Assembly (NCBI GenBank): GCA_029844215.1
Contig: CM056731.1
Coordinates: forward strand, 78,822,992 to 78,886,991
DNA length: 64,000 nucleotides
Source: Przewalskia tangutica
Lineage: Eukaryota; Streptophyta; Magnoliopsida; Solanales; Solanaceae
Reading direction: 5' to 3'
Part shown: in pieces, positions 1 through 12,328 of the stretch
Layout: every line of letters begins with the position of its first letter
How positions within the stretch are numbered: position 1 is the first letter of the stretch
The notes under the pieces: model-generated
The model's database searches: none
Told to the model about the DNA's origin: nothing
Seen by the model: the letters and a program-made list of their open reading frames with translations, nothing else
Position numbers and translations under genes: made by a program

Positions 1-2293
1 CTGACGCGTCAAGTAAGTTCTCAACAAGTCAACCGGCCCTCCATCGAGAGACGCGGTAGTATAGAAACACAATTCTTGCACAACAAAGGCTATCACAATA
101 AGCATAGGCAAGTTTCACAACAACAAGCATAGGCAAGTTATACACACTCGAGGTACTTTCATTTTATGTCAAAGTCCGGGTTTTAACCCTAAGGTACTAC
201 GTACGTTAAATTCCTTTTAAAGATCCATTTCTTTTACAAAGGTCACCCGATACCCGTAGTATAAAAATAGAGTGACTAACATTGTTAAGTATACCAAAAC
301 ACTTCCCTTTGTAAAATCAAGTAACAACATTATTTTCCAAATGTTCAAGTTTGCCTAATTTCAAATGCTCAAGTTTCTCATTTTCGAAAAGGTTTCGTAG
401 TTCATAGTTTTAATCCTTTAAAACATAATTCTCTTTTAAACAATTTGAGAAACATATGCCTTATATGTGAGTAGGTTATTCTTGTTTATAATCAATCTTA
501 TTAAAGCAGCCATGATCTAGGAAATGTAATATCATTTTGTCTCATCTTAGTTTCTATGCAGATGGAGGTTTCTACTGGTTTTAATAATACTTAATTATTC
601 AATACATTTCCCTTTATTAAGCTGCGATGGTTTGCTCGATCCTTATTACGATTTCGAAATCGTAAAACATTATTCCTTTTAAACCAAGTACTCATTATTC
701 ACGAATGAGGTTTCACACTTTTAACAAAATTCATATCAATTCAATTAAGTCAAGTCTCTTATCTTTTAAGATCAAGTCTCTTAACTTCTAAAATCAGTAA
801 ACCATTTTCTTTACCTCTCTTAAGACGTTATACCTAACTTCCCATAAAGCTAGTATAACTCTTATGTTTTCAAAACCAAGTATTACTCTTCTTTCAAAAC
901 GGTTTCTTAATCTTTGAAATACTTCAAGATTCTTTATTATTCAGGCTTAAGTCAAAAGACATTGCCGTAACACTACATTCAGTTAACACACGTACGTCTA
1001 CCGTTATATATATTCTTTTAAAATACTTCAAGATTCTTATTATTCAGGATTAAGTCAAAAGACATTGCCACACGTACGTCTACCGTACTATATATATTCT
1101 TTTTAAAATATCATGCTCAAGAGTATAGGAAGAATCACATAAGTTGCGACGATTATCGACTATTAGCAAAACGCTCCACGACTATAACCCGGCTAGCCTT
1201 GTCCACCTTCCAAGTAGTACATGCTACTCGCAGAACAGTCAACCAATAAAGGTTATAAGTCTACTGTAAATACGGTCCTATGTAAGTACAGTTTAATCTT
1301 CTACTTATATTCTGCTGACGTGATATCAGTTCAATCCTTTTCTGTAATATCCATCTATTACAGTTCAATTCTCTTCTATGAATCTTATATTCATTTCTAT
1401 ACTACTACAGTATGTAATTTCCAATTACACTAGAAGGATAGGATTATTTACCTCGGTAAGCCCAAAATTATCCAAGTTTAATGTCGATCCTGAGCAATGT
1501 TTAGCTCCTACTCCGAGTGCTCCAATCCGCTCCAAACAACCCTTAGAAGTTCTACGCAACTTCTACTTAACACTTCAACCGACTATGAAGGTTTTCCTTA
1601 GGGTTTCGTTTAGTGGCTAAAGGAAGTATAATAGTATTTCCTGCTCTACGTATAGAGGTAACTTTGGAAAGTACTACAAGGTATTTGGGCTAAAGTATTT
1701 TGGTATTATAACAATACTTGGAGAGTATTTCTCTACCAAGGGGGTAGGCTCGGCTAGAACCACTAGGCTAGGGGAGTGCTCGAGGGCCTTTCTCGAAGGG
1801 GAGGGGATGGCTTTGGACAAGCTCACACAAAGAGGGAGGATTTTAACACTTAGAAAATGATTTTTGGATGAAGAAGTTCATCAACTAAGGGGGTATTTAT
1901 AGGTCAAGCAATGGCCAACCAATGGCCAAGATCAATCCAAGTGTAAGGCAAGTGTAGGGCTAGGATTTAACCATGTGTACCTTATCCATCTACCACACCA
2001 ACTATCACAAAATATCCTACCTAACCAAGACCTCCCATTTCGTCCAAGCCGCCACAATCACGCCCAATGTGAGGTGACACATGTCACCCTCCGTTGGTCC
2101 AAAATGTTCGTCTCTCGGAAAAATCCGCAAAATTATATATGACATAGCCGTATTTTCCCTTATGAAGTCTTGTAAAGCGTTTAGTCGGCGACTCTTTTGG
2201 TACTTGTGCCCAAATTTTCGGTCTAGCCTAACTCTAAGGCTCAAACTTTTCTCGTCGTCCTCACGTACATACTGCGGAAATACGGGTATAACA
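1..2293 (-). repeat. X0 3' LTR, left end cut by window
   Basis: This is the 3' LTR of a minus-strand gypsy-type element. It ends in GGGTATAACA (reverse complement of the LTR start TGTTATACCC) and is followed directly by a pyrimidine tract that is the complement of a polypurine tract. It aligns block by block with the complete LTR at 4609-7924, joining near position 5,600 of that copy. Differences between the two copies are mostly small indels. The block 921-1024 is tandemly repeated at 1025-1109, with about 20 bp missing from the second unit. A TATA box complement lies at 1894-1901. The short open frames here are not conserved protein genes. Confidence 0.88.
1894..1901 (-). promoter_or_regulatory. 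TATA box (TATAAATA) of X0 3' LTR
   Basis: TATAAATA on the minus strand, followed by a C-run, lies 392 bp inside the LTR. The same box occurs at 7510-7517, 15826-15833, 23460-23467, 26430-26437, 33409-33416, 42968-42975, 46487-46494, 52384-52391, 59907-59914 and 61603-61610 (minus), and at 28799-28806 and 36242-36249 (plus). Conservation of position and sequence in every LTR supports it as the core promoter. Start sites are inferred. Confidence 0.75.
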
Positions 2294-3238
2294 TTCTCCC
2301 CTCGCCAGAAACATTCGTCCGAATGTTCCTTCTCAAGACGGATAACGATAAAGTTCTTCTTAACTTAAACAAGTTGCCAATGCCACATATGGCCACAAAA
2401 ATAACACACGCTCCAGTACTTAACCCAAGTCAACGAGGAATCACCTCTAGCATTACAAAAGCTTCCACCCCCCGGTCTAACAGATATTCCTTCGCACCTT
2501 TACTTCACAAGGGTAACGATCATTTCTATTCTCTCAGCACATGTTCACATCTATCCTTACCCGTCGTACTCTTCTCGAACACTTGAACTTCTCTAGTATA
2601 CGTACCATACTTTAGTCAACGCTTCTGTTTCCAAAACTTTGGAGTCACTACCTCCAAACTTGGTCATCTTACTAGCTTCGCTTTCCTCTAAGGCCATTCC
2701 CGGCCTTCACGAACCGATTCTGGTCGAACGCATCCACGAATTCATACGATGGTTACCTAAACTTGGGCCTAGCACCCTCGTGACTCTACCACCTGGCAGG
2801 ACCACCCCGTACTGACCCAACCCCAAACCGGGCTACGGGTTGACCCGCAACATGGCCCCAACCCGACCCACTTAACGCATCAAGCTCTTGTTTCGATCCG
2901 AACAATCTTACTATCTGGTCATGAAAGCTACGACGTCCCTTTGACACTCCCCAATGAATTTTCCCACAATTACTCCACGTATACTTATACATTCTGACAA
3001 AGATCACCCGCAAAATCTTGTACTCAAGACGGCCTTACATCTAAGGTCTCAACTGTAATATCCTAAGGTTCATCATTTTCTCACCCCTAGGCTTACCCTT
3101 TTTACTAACCAGGATTCTAAATCACATTTTAGCACAAAGCTATCCGAACATAACACTTAACACATTATCATCACATCAATACATACAAGTCTCTAGAGGG
3201 TTAAGGATATACCTGAAAATAGGCGGTTCAAAGGACCG
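2294..3238 (-). other. X0 3' untranslated internal region with PPT
   Basis: The stretch between the gag stop and the 3' LTR. The first 13 bases (2294-2306) complement a purine tract that would prime plus-strand synthesis. The next ~100 bp resemble the corresponding part of E1, but the remainder has no pol similarity in any frame. It is shared with E2, E3, E4 and E5. In an autonomous relative about 4 kb of protease-RT-RNase H-integrase would stand here. Confidence 0.75.
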
Positions 3239-4409
3239 CTAAAACTGGGAACTTCCACCGCGACCTCTGTCGTGGCCTGCCGGTGTATGAACATCCCGCC
3301 TAGCTATAGAAGGTGAAGAACCATGGCGATCCGTAGTCTGTGCTATTCTACCAGACTACCCACTGGTGAGACGGTTTCCGCGGATGGCCTGTTGGCGCAA
3401 GAATAACAATCTCCCAAGTTAGTACGACACTCTCCCTTATGAAGTTTTCCCTGGCAGCCCCGCTGAGACAAGGCGGCCTCATCCGGCGAGCACTCTACTC
3501 CCGAAAATCTGAAACACAGGAGCCACGACCGCTCCGAATATCCGAAGGTCCCGAAGTGTGGAGGACCACTGCTGCTGGCGGAGGTACATAACTAGTCTGC
3601 TGGCGGTCCGCCTCGAAGGTTATCAAAGGACCTGCTGTTCGGCCTCTTACCTGCGATCTTGGTCATTCGTCGATTTCTCGCTCCTCACATCCAAGTGCAT
3701 AAGCTGCGTGCGGGCAATGTCCATGCCGGTGAAGAGCTACACCCGAACAACTCTCTGCTAGGTAATCATCGAGCCCTGTAACATATCGGTGCACTCGATC
3801 CTCCATACTAACTACTAACGCGGGGACGTATCGAGCCAATGAGTCGAACTCCACATTGTACTCCCGGCTATGCGTCCGTTTCTGCAACACCAAAAATCTG
3901 TCGGCCCGAGCCCTCATGCGTGGAGGCAAGAAATGTGCAAGAAAAGCCGCGAGAACTTCGTCCCAAGCGGTGGAAGTGCATCTTGTCCCGGGGCGGCTCC
4001 GCGAATCAAACGATCATTGCAGTATCACGCAGCCGATGCGAACCTAGGACCACTGACTCGGTCTCCGATGCCTTGATAACTCTCATGATCCGCTGTAACT
4101 GCCGGATGAACTCCTGCGGATCATCCTCAGGCCTCGACCCATAAAACTCTGGCGGGCTACAACTCAGAAAATCCCGTAGCCTCAAACTATCTGATCTAGG
4201 GTGAACCACTGGTGCTACTGTAACTGCTGCGTCCAGCCTATCCTCATGTCAGCCTGACCACGGCAATAAGCGGGCCAGCTCTTTGTAACCCATCTCCTGC
4301 TCCGGTGTGGGGTGGAGGCTCAGTCTTGTGGTGCTGTAGAGGCTGCGCATTGCTCTACTCGCGGCTCCTGCTGCGCCTTGCCACGGGCGGGTTGCCTGCG
4401 CGGAGGCAT
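3239..4409 (-). pseudogene. gag: gag of X0 (frameshifted, gag-only element)
   Basis: Gag packages retrotransposon RNA into virus-like particles. The start (4407-4409) is placed at MPPRR, the N-terminus shared with E1, E2 and E4. The conserved retrotransposon gag domain is readable in two pieces. One (about 4006-4209) contains FYGSRPEDDPQEFIRQLQRI. The other (3663-3929) contains REYNVEFDSLARYV and HRYVTGLDDYLAES. The frame breaks between them and again before the zinc-knuckle region (about 3400-3560). The stop at 3239-3241 corresponds to the gag stop of E4, with no protease after it. The breaks sit where other copies carry CAG, CTG or CCG, so some may be sequence errors. It is a gag remnant by clear similarity to its neighbours, but not translatable as given. 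Confidence 0.82.
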
Positions 4410-4608
4410 AGCGGTAAGCGAGATACGTCGGAGGGTCGACTTACAACACATTTCTAAGGCACGATCTCGGAATGAGAAGAATGAAACCAATCCTAAATGT
4501 CCTGCGGCCTCACGATTATAGATGTGGTGCACAACACACCGATAATCAAGACTCTACTAGACACGGTGCGTAGACACTTTCAGAGGACTAACGGCTCGAT
4601 ACCACTTT
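4410..4608 (-). other. X0 leader and primer-binding site
   Basis: The roughly 200-base untranslated leader between LTR and gag. The complement of a primer site (TGGTATCGAGCC, against the canonical initiator tRNA-Met complement TGGTATCAGAGC) is at 4593-4604, four bases from the LTR end. The leader sequence is nearly the same in E1, E2, E3 and E4, and its first ~150 bp are also in Z, suggesting a shared packaging or dimerisation region. Confidence 0.8.
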
Positions 4609-7600
4609 TGTCACGACCGAACCGGGCGTGGTAGTGCCTACCGGGCACCCTAGTGATACAACATCGAGAAAAACCGGCGGAAATAAAAACTTAAACATAC
4701 AAATAGATATGGATCAAGATAAAGAAAATAGGCCAACCAAAGCGGTTGCCTCTCAAAGTATATATATATATATCGACATTTGAGCGATTACAATCCTTAC
4801 AACCACACTTGCAGCGATTACTCTGGACCTCTAAGATTTTTACAACAACTATGACGGACGGGGCCGCCATACCACGAATGTATAAGAACCTCTGGACTCG
4901 AGGGTAACATACCAAAGATAAGCCTCGAAGAACGGAGCTTCCAATACGCTGAAATGTGATCCTAAGCGGGGATCAACATCTGGTGTACCTACTGCGGCAT
5001 GAACGCAGCCCGAAGGAGGTCGATACAACAGTACCAAGTATGTGGCCCGAAAATCACGTAAATGAAATCATAGCGATCTATATAAAGCGGGAGACATGTA
5101 TGATAACCAAACTACGATTCCACGATAAATAGCGATCATGTAAGTCAAGGACTCACGCCTCAGTCATCACTCAAATATAACTATGGGTCTCACGCCCGCA
5201 ACATCAATCATGCGTGGAATACCTTCCTCATGCCGGCGATCATGATATAATAACGCGAGTACATATGAACACCAAGTCCTACGATGCCAAATCCGTACTA
5301 ACAATACTATACAACCAAACCACGAAGGCGACACGGGGCAAATCTGGCCGACTACGGATACCAAGGCGGTCACGTGGCGGCCGGGGCAATCACGAGCTAA
5401 CTACCGGTACCAAGGCGTATCACGAGACCGTCACTACCTGAGCGGGGAAAGTGCGAGGGCTAACTACCGTGCAGAGGCGAATCAGCCACGAGGCGGGGCA
5501 AGTCTGGCCGACCACGGATACCAAGGCGAGCGGTAAAACCTCATGGAGAGCTAGTCCATGGAATAACACTATCAGCGAGGCGTGCGGTGGAATTCTCGTC
5601 ACTGCCGCGCGTCCAAGTAAGTTCTCGACAAGTCAACCTACCTCCATCGAGACGGCGGTAGTATAGAAACACAATTCTTGCACAACAAAGGCTATCACAA
5701 TAAGCATAGGCAAGTTTCACAACAACAAGCATAGGCAAGTTATACACACTCAAGGTACTTTCATTTTATGTCAAAGTCCGGGTTTTAACCCTAAGGTACT
5801 ACGTACGTTAAATTCCTTTTAAAGATCCATTTCTTTTACAAAGGTCACCCGATACCCGTAGTATACAAATAGAGTGACTAACATTGTTAAGTAAACCAAA
5901 ACACTTCCCTTTGTAAAATCAAGTAACAACATTATTTTCCAAATGTTCAAGTTTGCCTAATTTCAAATGCTCAAGTTTCTCATTTTCGAAAAGGTTTCGT
6001 AGTTCATAGTTTTAATCCTTTAAAACATAATTCTCTTTTAAACAATTTGAGAAATATATGCCTTATATGTGAGTAGGTTATTCTTGTTTATAATCAATCT
6101 TATTAAAGCAGCCATGATCTAGGAAATGTAATATCATTTTGTCTCATCTTAGTTTCTATGCAGATGGAGGTTTCTACTGGTTTTAATAATACTTAATTAT
6201 TCAATACATTTCCCTTTATTAGCGCTGCAGTGGTTTGCTCGATCCTTATTTTGATTTCCGAAATCAGTAAAACATTATTCCTTTTAAAAACCAAGTACTC
6301 ATTATTCACGAATGAGGTTTCACACTTTTAACAAAATTCATATCAATTCAATTAAGTCAAGTCTCTTATCTTTTAAGATCAAGTCTCTTAACTTCTAAAA
6401 TCAGTAAACCATTTTCTTTACCTCTCTTAAGACGTTATACCTAACTTCCCATAAAGCTAGTATAACTCTTATGTTTTCAAAACCAAGTATTACTCTTCTT
6501 TCAAAACGGTTTCTTAATCTTTGAAATACTTCAAGATTCTTTATTATTCAGGCTTAAGTCAAAAGACATTGCCGTAACACTACATTCAGTTAACACACGT
6601 ACGTCTACCGTTATATATATTCTTTTAAAATACTTCAAGATTCTTATTATTCAGGCTTAAGTCAAAAGACATTGCCACACGTACGTCTACCGTACTATAT
6701 ATATTCTTTTTAAAATATCATGCTCAAGAGTATAGGAAGAATCACATACCTTGCGACGATTATCGACTATTAGCAAAACGCTCCACGGCTATAACCCGGC
6801 TAGCCTTGTCCACCTTCCAAGTAGTACATGCTACTCATGAGCGATCAACCAATAAAGGTTATAAGTCTACTGTAAATACGGTCCTATGTAAGTACAGTTT
6901 AATCTTCTACTTATATTCTTCTGACGTGATATCAGTTCAATCCTTTTCTGTAATATCCATCTATTACAGTTCAATTCTCTTCTATGAATCTTATATTCAT
7001 TTCTATACTACTACAGTATGTAATTTCCAATTACACTAGAAGGATAGGATTATTTACCTCGGTAAGCCAAAAATTATCCAAGTTTAATGTCGATCCTGAG
7101 CAACGTTTAGCTCCTACTCCGAGTGCTCCAATCCGCTCCAAACAACCTTTAGAAGTTCTACGCAACTTCTACTTAACACTTCAACCGACTATGAAGGTTT
7201 TCCTTAGGGTTTCGTTTAGTGGCTAAAGGAAGTATAATAGTATTTCCGGGCTCTACGTATAGAGGTAACTTTGGAAAGTACTACAAGGTATTTGGGCTAA
7301 AGTATTTTGGTATTATAACAATACTTGGAGAGTATTTCTACCAAGGGGGTAGGCTCGGCTAGAACCACTAGGCAAGGGGGTGCTCGGCGAGGGCCTTTCT
7401 CGAGGGGAGGGGTGGATGGCTTTGGACGAGCTCACACAAAGAGGGGGGGGGAGGATTTTAACACTTAGAAAATGATTTTTGGATGAAGAAGTTCATCAAC
7501 TAAGGGGGGTATTTATAGGTCAAGCAATGGCCAACCAATGGCCAAGATCAATCCAAGTGTAAGGCAAGTGTAGGGCTAGGATTTAACCATGTGTACCTTA

Positions 7601-7924
7601 TCCATCTACCACACCAACTATCACAAAATATCCTACCTAACCAAGACCTCCCATTTCGTCCAAGCCGCCCACAATCACGCCCAATGTGAGGGTGACACAT
7701 GTCACCCTCCCGTTGGTCCAAAATGTTTCGTCTCTCGGAAAAATCCGCAAAAATTATAAATGACATAGCCGTATTTTTCCCTTCGCAAGTCTTGTAAAAC
7801 GTTTCGTCGAAAAATGACTCTTTTCGGTACTTGTGCCCAAATTTTCGGTCCTAGCCTAACTTTAAGGCTCAAACTTTTCTACGTACGTCCTCCCGTACAT
7901 ACTCTGGAAATACGGGGTATAACA
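4609..7924 (-). repeat. X0 5' LTR (complete, ~3.3 kb)
   Basis: A complete LTR on the minus strand. It begins (plus-strand view) TGTCACGACC after the PBS and ends GGGGTATAACA. It holds a TATA box at 7510-7517 and a U3 dyad at 7689-7708. A short irregular repeat block with GGCAA and GATACCAAGG motifs lies at about 5330-5530, and there is a ~104 bp tandem duplication at about 6525-6710. Most of the LTR (over 2.8 kb) lies downstream of the TATA box in transcription order. It is flanked on the right by a fragment of another LTR, so X0 is inserted in that LTR. The matching left flank is outside the window. Confidence 0.9.
7689..7708. promoter_or_regulatory. U3 dyad AGGGTGACA-nn-TGTCACCCT
   Basis: A perfect 9-bp inverted repeat around a two-base centre, about 170-190 bp upstream of the TATA box in transcription order. 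Intact or near-intact copies occur in nearly every LTR, e.g. 33601-33620, 36051-36070, 43160-43179, 46665-46684 and 60113-60132. In Z, V and E4 the centre makes the G-box core CACGTG. A dimeric transcription-factor site is inferred; the factor is unknown. Confidence 0.55.
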
Positions 7925-8294
7925 TCGGGTATATGTCTTCACGGGGAGCTAGTCTATGGAGTAATAATCGTATATAACATGGTCGCATGCCCCGGAATCC
8001 CTCATCGTATAAGCATGGCCATGGGGTAATAAAACAAATCCGGGAATCTAACCCGCCTCCTGGTCGCATGCCCCGTAATCCCTCATTGTATAAGCATGTC
8101 CAAGGAGTAATAAAAACAATATGGGAATCTAACCCGCATCCTGGTCGCATGCCCCGGAATCCCACATCGTATAAGCATGTCCAAGGATCAATCCTGATGG
8201 AAGCATACGTGGAAGCCTGCATCCGCTGTCGATGCGTCAAGTAAATTCACAACAAGACAGCCGGCCCTCCAACTTAGAGTCACGGCAGCGTAAA
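7925..8294 (-). repeat. LTR fragment Y hosting X0 and Z
   Basis: A piece of a related minus-strand LTR. It keeps the GGAGCTAGTC-type block and the CAAGTAA...CCGGCCCTCCA block found in other LTRs, in the same order. It is broken on the left by X0 (ends 7924) and on the right by plus-strand LTR Z (starts 8295). Its variable block is an 81-bp tandem repeat unlike those of other copies. Confidence 0.7.
7981..8190. repeat. 81-bp tandem repeat (about 2.6 units)
   Basis: Units begin with GGTCGCATGCCCCG at 7981, 8062 and 8143, giving an exact 81-bp period. The third unit diverges after about 45 bp. Because 81 is divisible by three, long open frames appear on both strands; they are products of the repeat. 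It sits at the minisatellite position of the LTR family. Confidence 0.9.
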
Positions 8295-11200
8295 TGTTAC
8301 ACCCCGTAATTCCAGGACATGAATAAGAGAATAGACGCGAGAACACAAGACTTGAAAATTGGTACGAATGAAAGAATTTTTTTTCCGACAGAAAATCTTC
8401 CGAACGTCGGAAAGGAAAAATGTTCGTTGGTGAGAATTAGATTCTCAAAATGCATTATTTGAGGAATATGGAATGTATTATCATTATGAAAATTTATTTT
8501 ACGGATTTGGTCACGTGGGGCCCACCCGAGGAATTTTATGTTTTGTGGGGCCCACGAGGGTTACAAAATTTTATTGACGAATGAGAGGGCGACACGTGTC
8601 ACCCCCCCCCCCCCCCACATGGGCTTGTTCGAATGATGCCAAGGGTAAATTGGTCATTTGGCCAATGTTAAGATGACCAAGTCTTGCTAAGTAAAGAGCT
8701 TGATATTGTTGATTAAGTCCAAGGGCCACTTGGCTTGATCCCTTTCATCCAAACCTAACATGTGTTGTAATATAGACCCTCCAATGTGTTATATAATCAT
8801 CCATGTAGCAAGACAAGGCATTTTACACTTAGAAAAATTTGAAGAACTCTTGTTCTTGTTGAGTAGCCCTCGGGTTTGGGCACTTTAGGAAGACAAAAAT
8901 TTTCAATTGTTGTCCAATATTCACAAGACTTTAAACCAAGGTTCCTAAGAGTGTTGTAAGGGTATCTCAATAGAAAAATCCCGGAAAAATATCATTTTCG
9001 TATTAGTAGCAAGGTGAAAACCTAGTCACTTTCCTAGGTTTGGATTGGAAAGTAGAGGAGAGTTGTTTGTGATCTTCTATGGACTTCAAGTGGCGGATTG
9101 GAGTGTCAAGGAGAGGCTCTAAATTTCTAGGGAGCGACTTCGGATCTTGAAGTTGGATTAAGGCTCGTCAAGGTAACAATCTTGTTCTCTTAAGTGTTAT
9201 AAGATTACATATTGTTGTAGCCTTACATTTTAACTAGCATGAAGTATTTGTATAAAATATTGATAAGTGTTATGTATAGTAGAAGCCTAAAAGCCGAATT
9301 GACATGGCTAGCCATTTGAAATTGAAATACAATTTGGTTGATAACTAGAATCGTCGCATGTTATCTACTTAAAGATTGTAGTTGTTATAATCGATTGCGA
9401 CTTTACTACATGTTATACTAAACAACTTGGATTGAAAAGGATTTGGAAAAGATGATATGTTGTTGCACCTATTAGCCGAGAATGACATGGAAATTATTGG
9501 ATTGTTTTGTATCAATTGTGGGGCGGAATTTTACACGTCTTGTTAGGCGTGTAATCCCCTATTGTTAACTACATTGTTGAGCCTTAAATGTGGCGTGTTT
9601 GGTTATTGAATTCGGGCCTTGAAAAAGGTGGAAAAGTATGTAGAAACAAAGGAAGTGCAGTCCGTTTTTCCGTAGAATTTAGTGACTTTGCACTTAGAAT
9701 ATTCTACGTTTGAAGCTAGAAGTTAATGGACGTATTATGGCCATTATAGGTTGAAGTACTAAGTATAGCGTATTCTACTTGAAGGGTGGAATATCTATCA
9801 AGGGTGAAGTACTTTGGAGCATTTTGCTACTTGTCGATAATCGTCGCGAGGTATGTGAACCTCTTCCTTCTTTTGACATGATTCTATGTATGGAATATAC
9901 ATGTGGTATTATTTCATGTTTCCTTCTACTCTTAGATGTTAAGAGGTATGTATGTTGATTTACTCTATGTAATGGTTATGTCTAAGTTATCCTAAGTTCT
10001 TACCAAGTCTTATGGGGGATATTGGTAAGAGTCGTTAGGAGGTATTTGGAGCCAAGTTGACTTGGCTAATTTACGGCACGAATGAGAATAAGTATCGAAC
10101 AAGCCATTGCAGCGTTAATAAAGGAAAATGTATCGACAATCAATTAAATTAAAATGAGTAGAATTCTCCATCTGCATAGAAGCTAAGATAAGACAAAATT
10201 GTATTACATTTTCTAGATCATGGCTGCTTTAATAAGATCGTTATAAACAAGTATAACCTACTCACACACATAAGGCATATGTTACTTAACTTAAAGAGTT
10301 TACGTTATGAAGTGTTAAGACTATGAACTATGAATTCTTAAAAGGTTAAGAGACTTTATTTTTCAAGTTATGAGACTTGATTCTTAAAGCAAGAAATGAC
10401 TTGATTTTAAAAGTATAGAATACTTGATTTGGAAAGTATTGACTTCTTGACATTCGAAAGATAAGAACACTTGATTTCTAAAGTAAGAAACTTGATTTCT
10501 AAAAGATAAGGAACTTGAAGTATTTTGAGAGTATACGATACTTGGTTTTCGAAAGTATAAGTTTTTGGTTATAAAAATAATGTATTTGCCTAAAGTATAA
10601 AGTTAGTATAACGACTTTATGGGAAGTTGGTTATAATAGCTTTATGGAAAGTTAAGAGTGGTTTACTCTAAGTAATGTAAGTAATGATAAATGACTTGAA
10701 AGGAAGAAAGGCAAATCGATTCGAAGGCATCAATTGCTTAAAGTTTTAAAGTAAAAAGTCACTTGTTTTAGAAGTCTTTAAATGTAGTTCTAAAAGGTAT
10801 TGTGACTTGTTTTGAAAAGAAGATATGACTTGATACTACGGTTATTAGTATCTTGGAAGTTTTATATGAAAAAGAGTCATTTTAAAAGAATAGAAGTACG
10901 TAGTACTTTGGGTTAAATTCCCGGATTTTATAATGACATGTTAGTGCCTTAAGTAAACTAATGGGGGTGTATATAAATAAGGTTAATAAGAAGTTAGGGG
11001 ATTTCTTAACTTTCTTATGTTATGTATGATAAGCCGGTAAAGCTTATGTTAAGTATGATAAACCGGTAGTGCTTATGTTATGTATGATAAGCCGGTAGCA
11101 CTTATGTTATGTATGATAAGTCGGTGGTGCTTATGTTATGTATGATATCCTCTGGTGCTAGTGTTATGAGTATAAATGCAGGGTAAACCTCCATGACGTT

Positions 11201-12328
11201 ATACACCTCCTGAGTATAAATGCGGGGTAAACCCCCAAGACGTTATACACCTTCTGAGTATAATTGCGGGGTAAACCCCCCAGACATTATACATTTCCAT
11301 GGATTTGCTACCCATGATGCGAGTGCGGCGTTTGTACTCATTGCGGGCCCACCTGGCCCATACATGTGAAATAGTCCTATGCGGGTGAAATAGTCCCATG
11401 TGAGGCGTATGACCTCATTGCAGGTCCACAGGACCTATGCGGGTGAAATAGTCCCAGGAGTAGGATTGCCAAATGATACTATGGGCAGGTGGCCCTAAGT
11501 TAATCATAAGTTTCCTATTTTTATGCAGTATACCTTTATGGGCAGACTAATGTGACTTTATCACGTCCCAGATTGGGTCGAGCAGTATACCTTTATGGGC
11601 AGACTTATGTGACTTTATCGCGTCCCAGGTTGGACCGGGCAGTATAGGCGTCCCTCCATAAAAGGGTCGGATTTATGTTATCAAAGGTAAGTAAGTTATA
11701 TGGTAATGAACTTGATGCTTTTTCCTAAGTATGTACGTAAGCATTTGACTATAACTCTTATTGAAACAAATGGGAAAAGATAATAATGTGTAATTAAGTT
11801 CATGAGTGGTAATGGCACGGCAGGATCTGGTATTTACTTTTTATATTTGCCCCTGTCATTCTTTTGTACAATTATGATTTGTTACTGTACCTTATTTCCG
11901 TTCCATATTAAATTTTTTGTTATCGACCCCTTCGGAAGTGCGTTCATGTCCGAGTTTAGGTGCGATTGTGGATCCGCGGGCTTAGGATCCTAGTTCAGCA
12001 TTTTGAGATGGCTCCAATGTTCCGGAGCTTGTCGTCATGGTTATGTATATTCAGGGGTACGGCGGGGCCTTGTCCCGTCATAGTATTTGTTCAAAATCTT
12101 AGAGGTCTGTAGTCATATCTTGTGGGTCGCTTTGTAAGAAAAAAAAAGGTAATTGCTTTTGGTTTTACATATTTATATGTATCCAGGAAGGTAGCCTTAT
12201 CGGCTAACCTATTATTTATTTCTTGTTAAGTTTATGTATGTATGTATGTTCTGCTACTATTTTCTGATGTATACCTGTAAGGGTGCCCAGGTAGGGCACC
12301 AGTCGCGGGCCCGGGGTGGGTCGTGAAA
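8295..12328 (+). repeat. Z 5' LTR (plus strand, ~4.0 kb)
   Basis: Starts TGTTACACCCCGTAATTCC and ends GGGTCGTGA next to a canonical primer-binding site, so it is a 5' LTR in plus orientation. The terminal CA appears mutated to AA. It holds a G-box-type dyad at about 8587-8605 running into a 15-base C tract (8602-8616), and a TATATAAT box at 8789-8796. The conserved block around the Y-shaped ATCATGGCTGCTTTAAT motif (about 10,210) reads as the reverse complement of that in the minus LTRs. Several tandem repeats occupy 11020-11650. It is the longest LTR of the window. Confidence 0.85.
11020..11650. repeat. Three tandem-repeat arrays in Z LTR
   Basis: Three different arrays lie side by side. About five ~29-bp units with GTATGATAAGCCGGTAG occupy 11020-11160. 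Three 45-bp units starting GAGTATAAATGC begin at about 11167, 11212 and 11257. Two full 57-bp units starting CAGTATAC begin at 11526 and 11583, with the start of a third at 11640. None of these units is found in the other LTRs, although the block occupies the same relative place. Confidence 0.85.

Noticed and set aside
7869..8244. Overlapping open frames on both strands (123 and 85 codons).
   Set aside because: Both are translations of the 81-bp tandem repeat; no similarity and no separate start signal.
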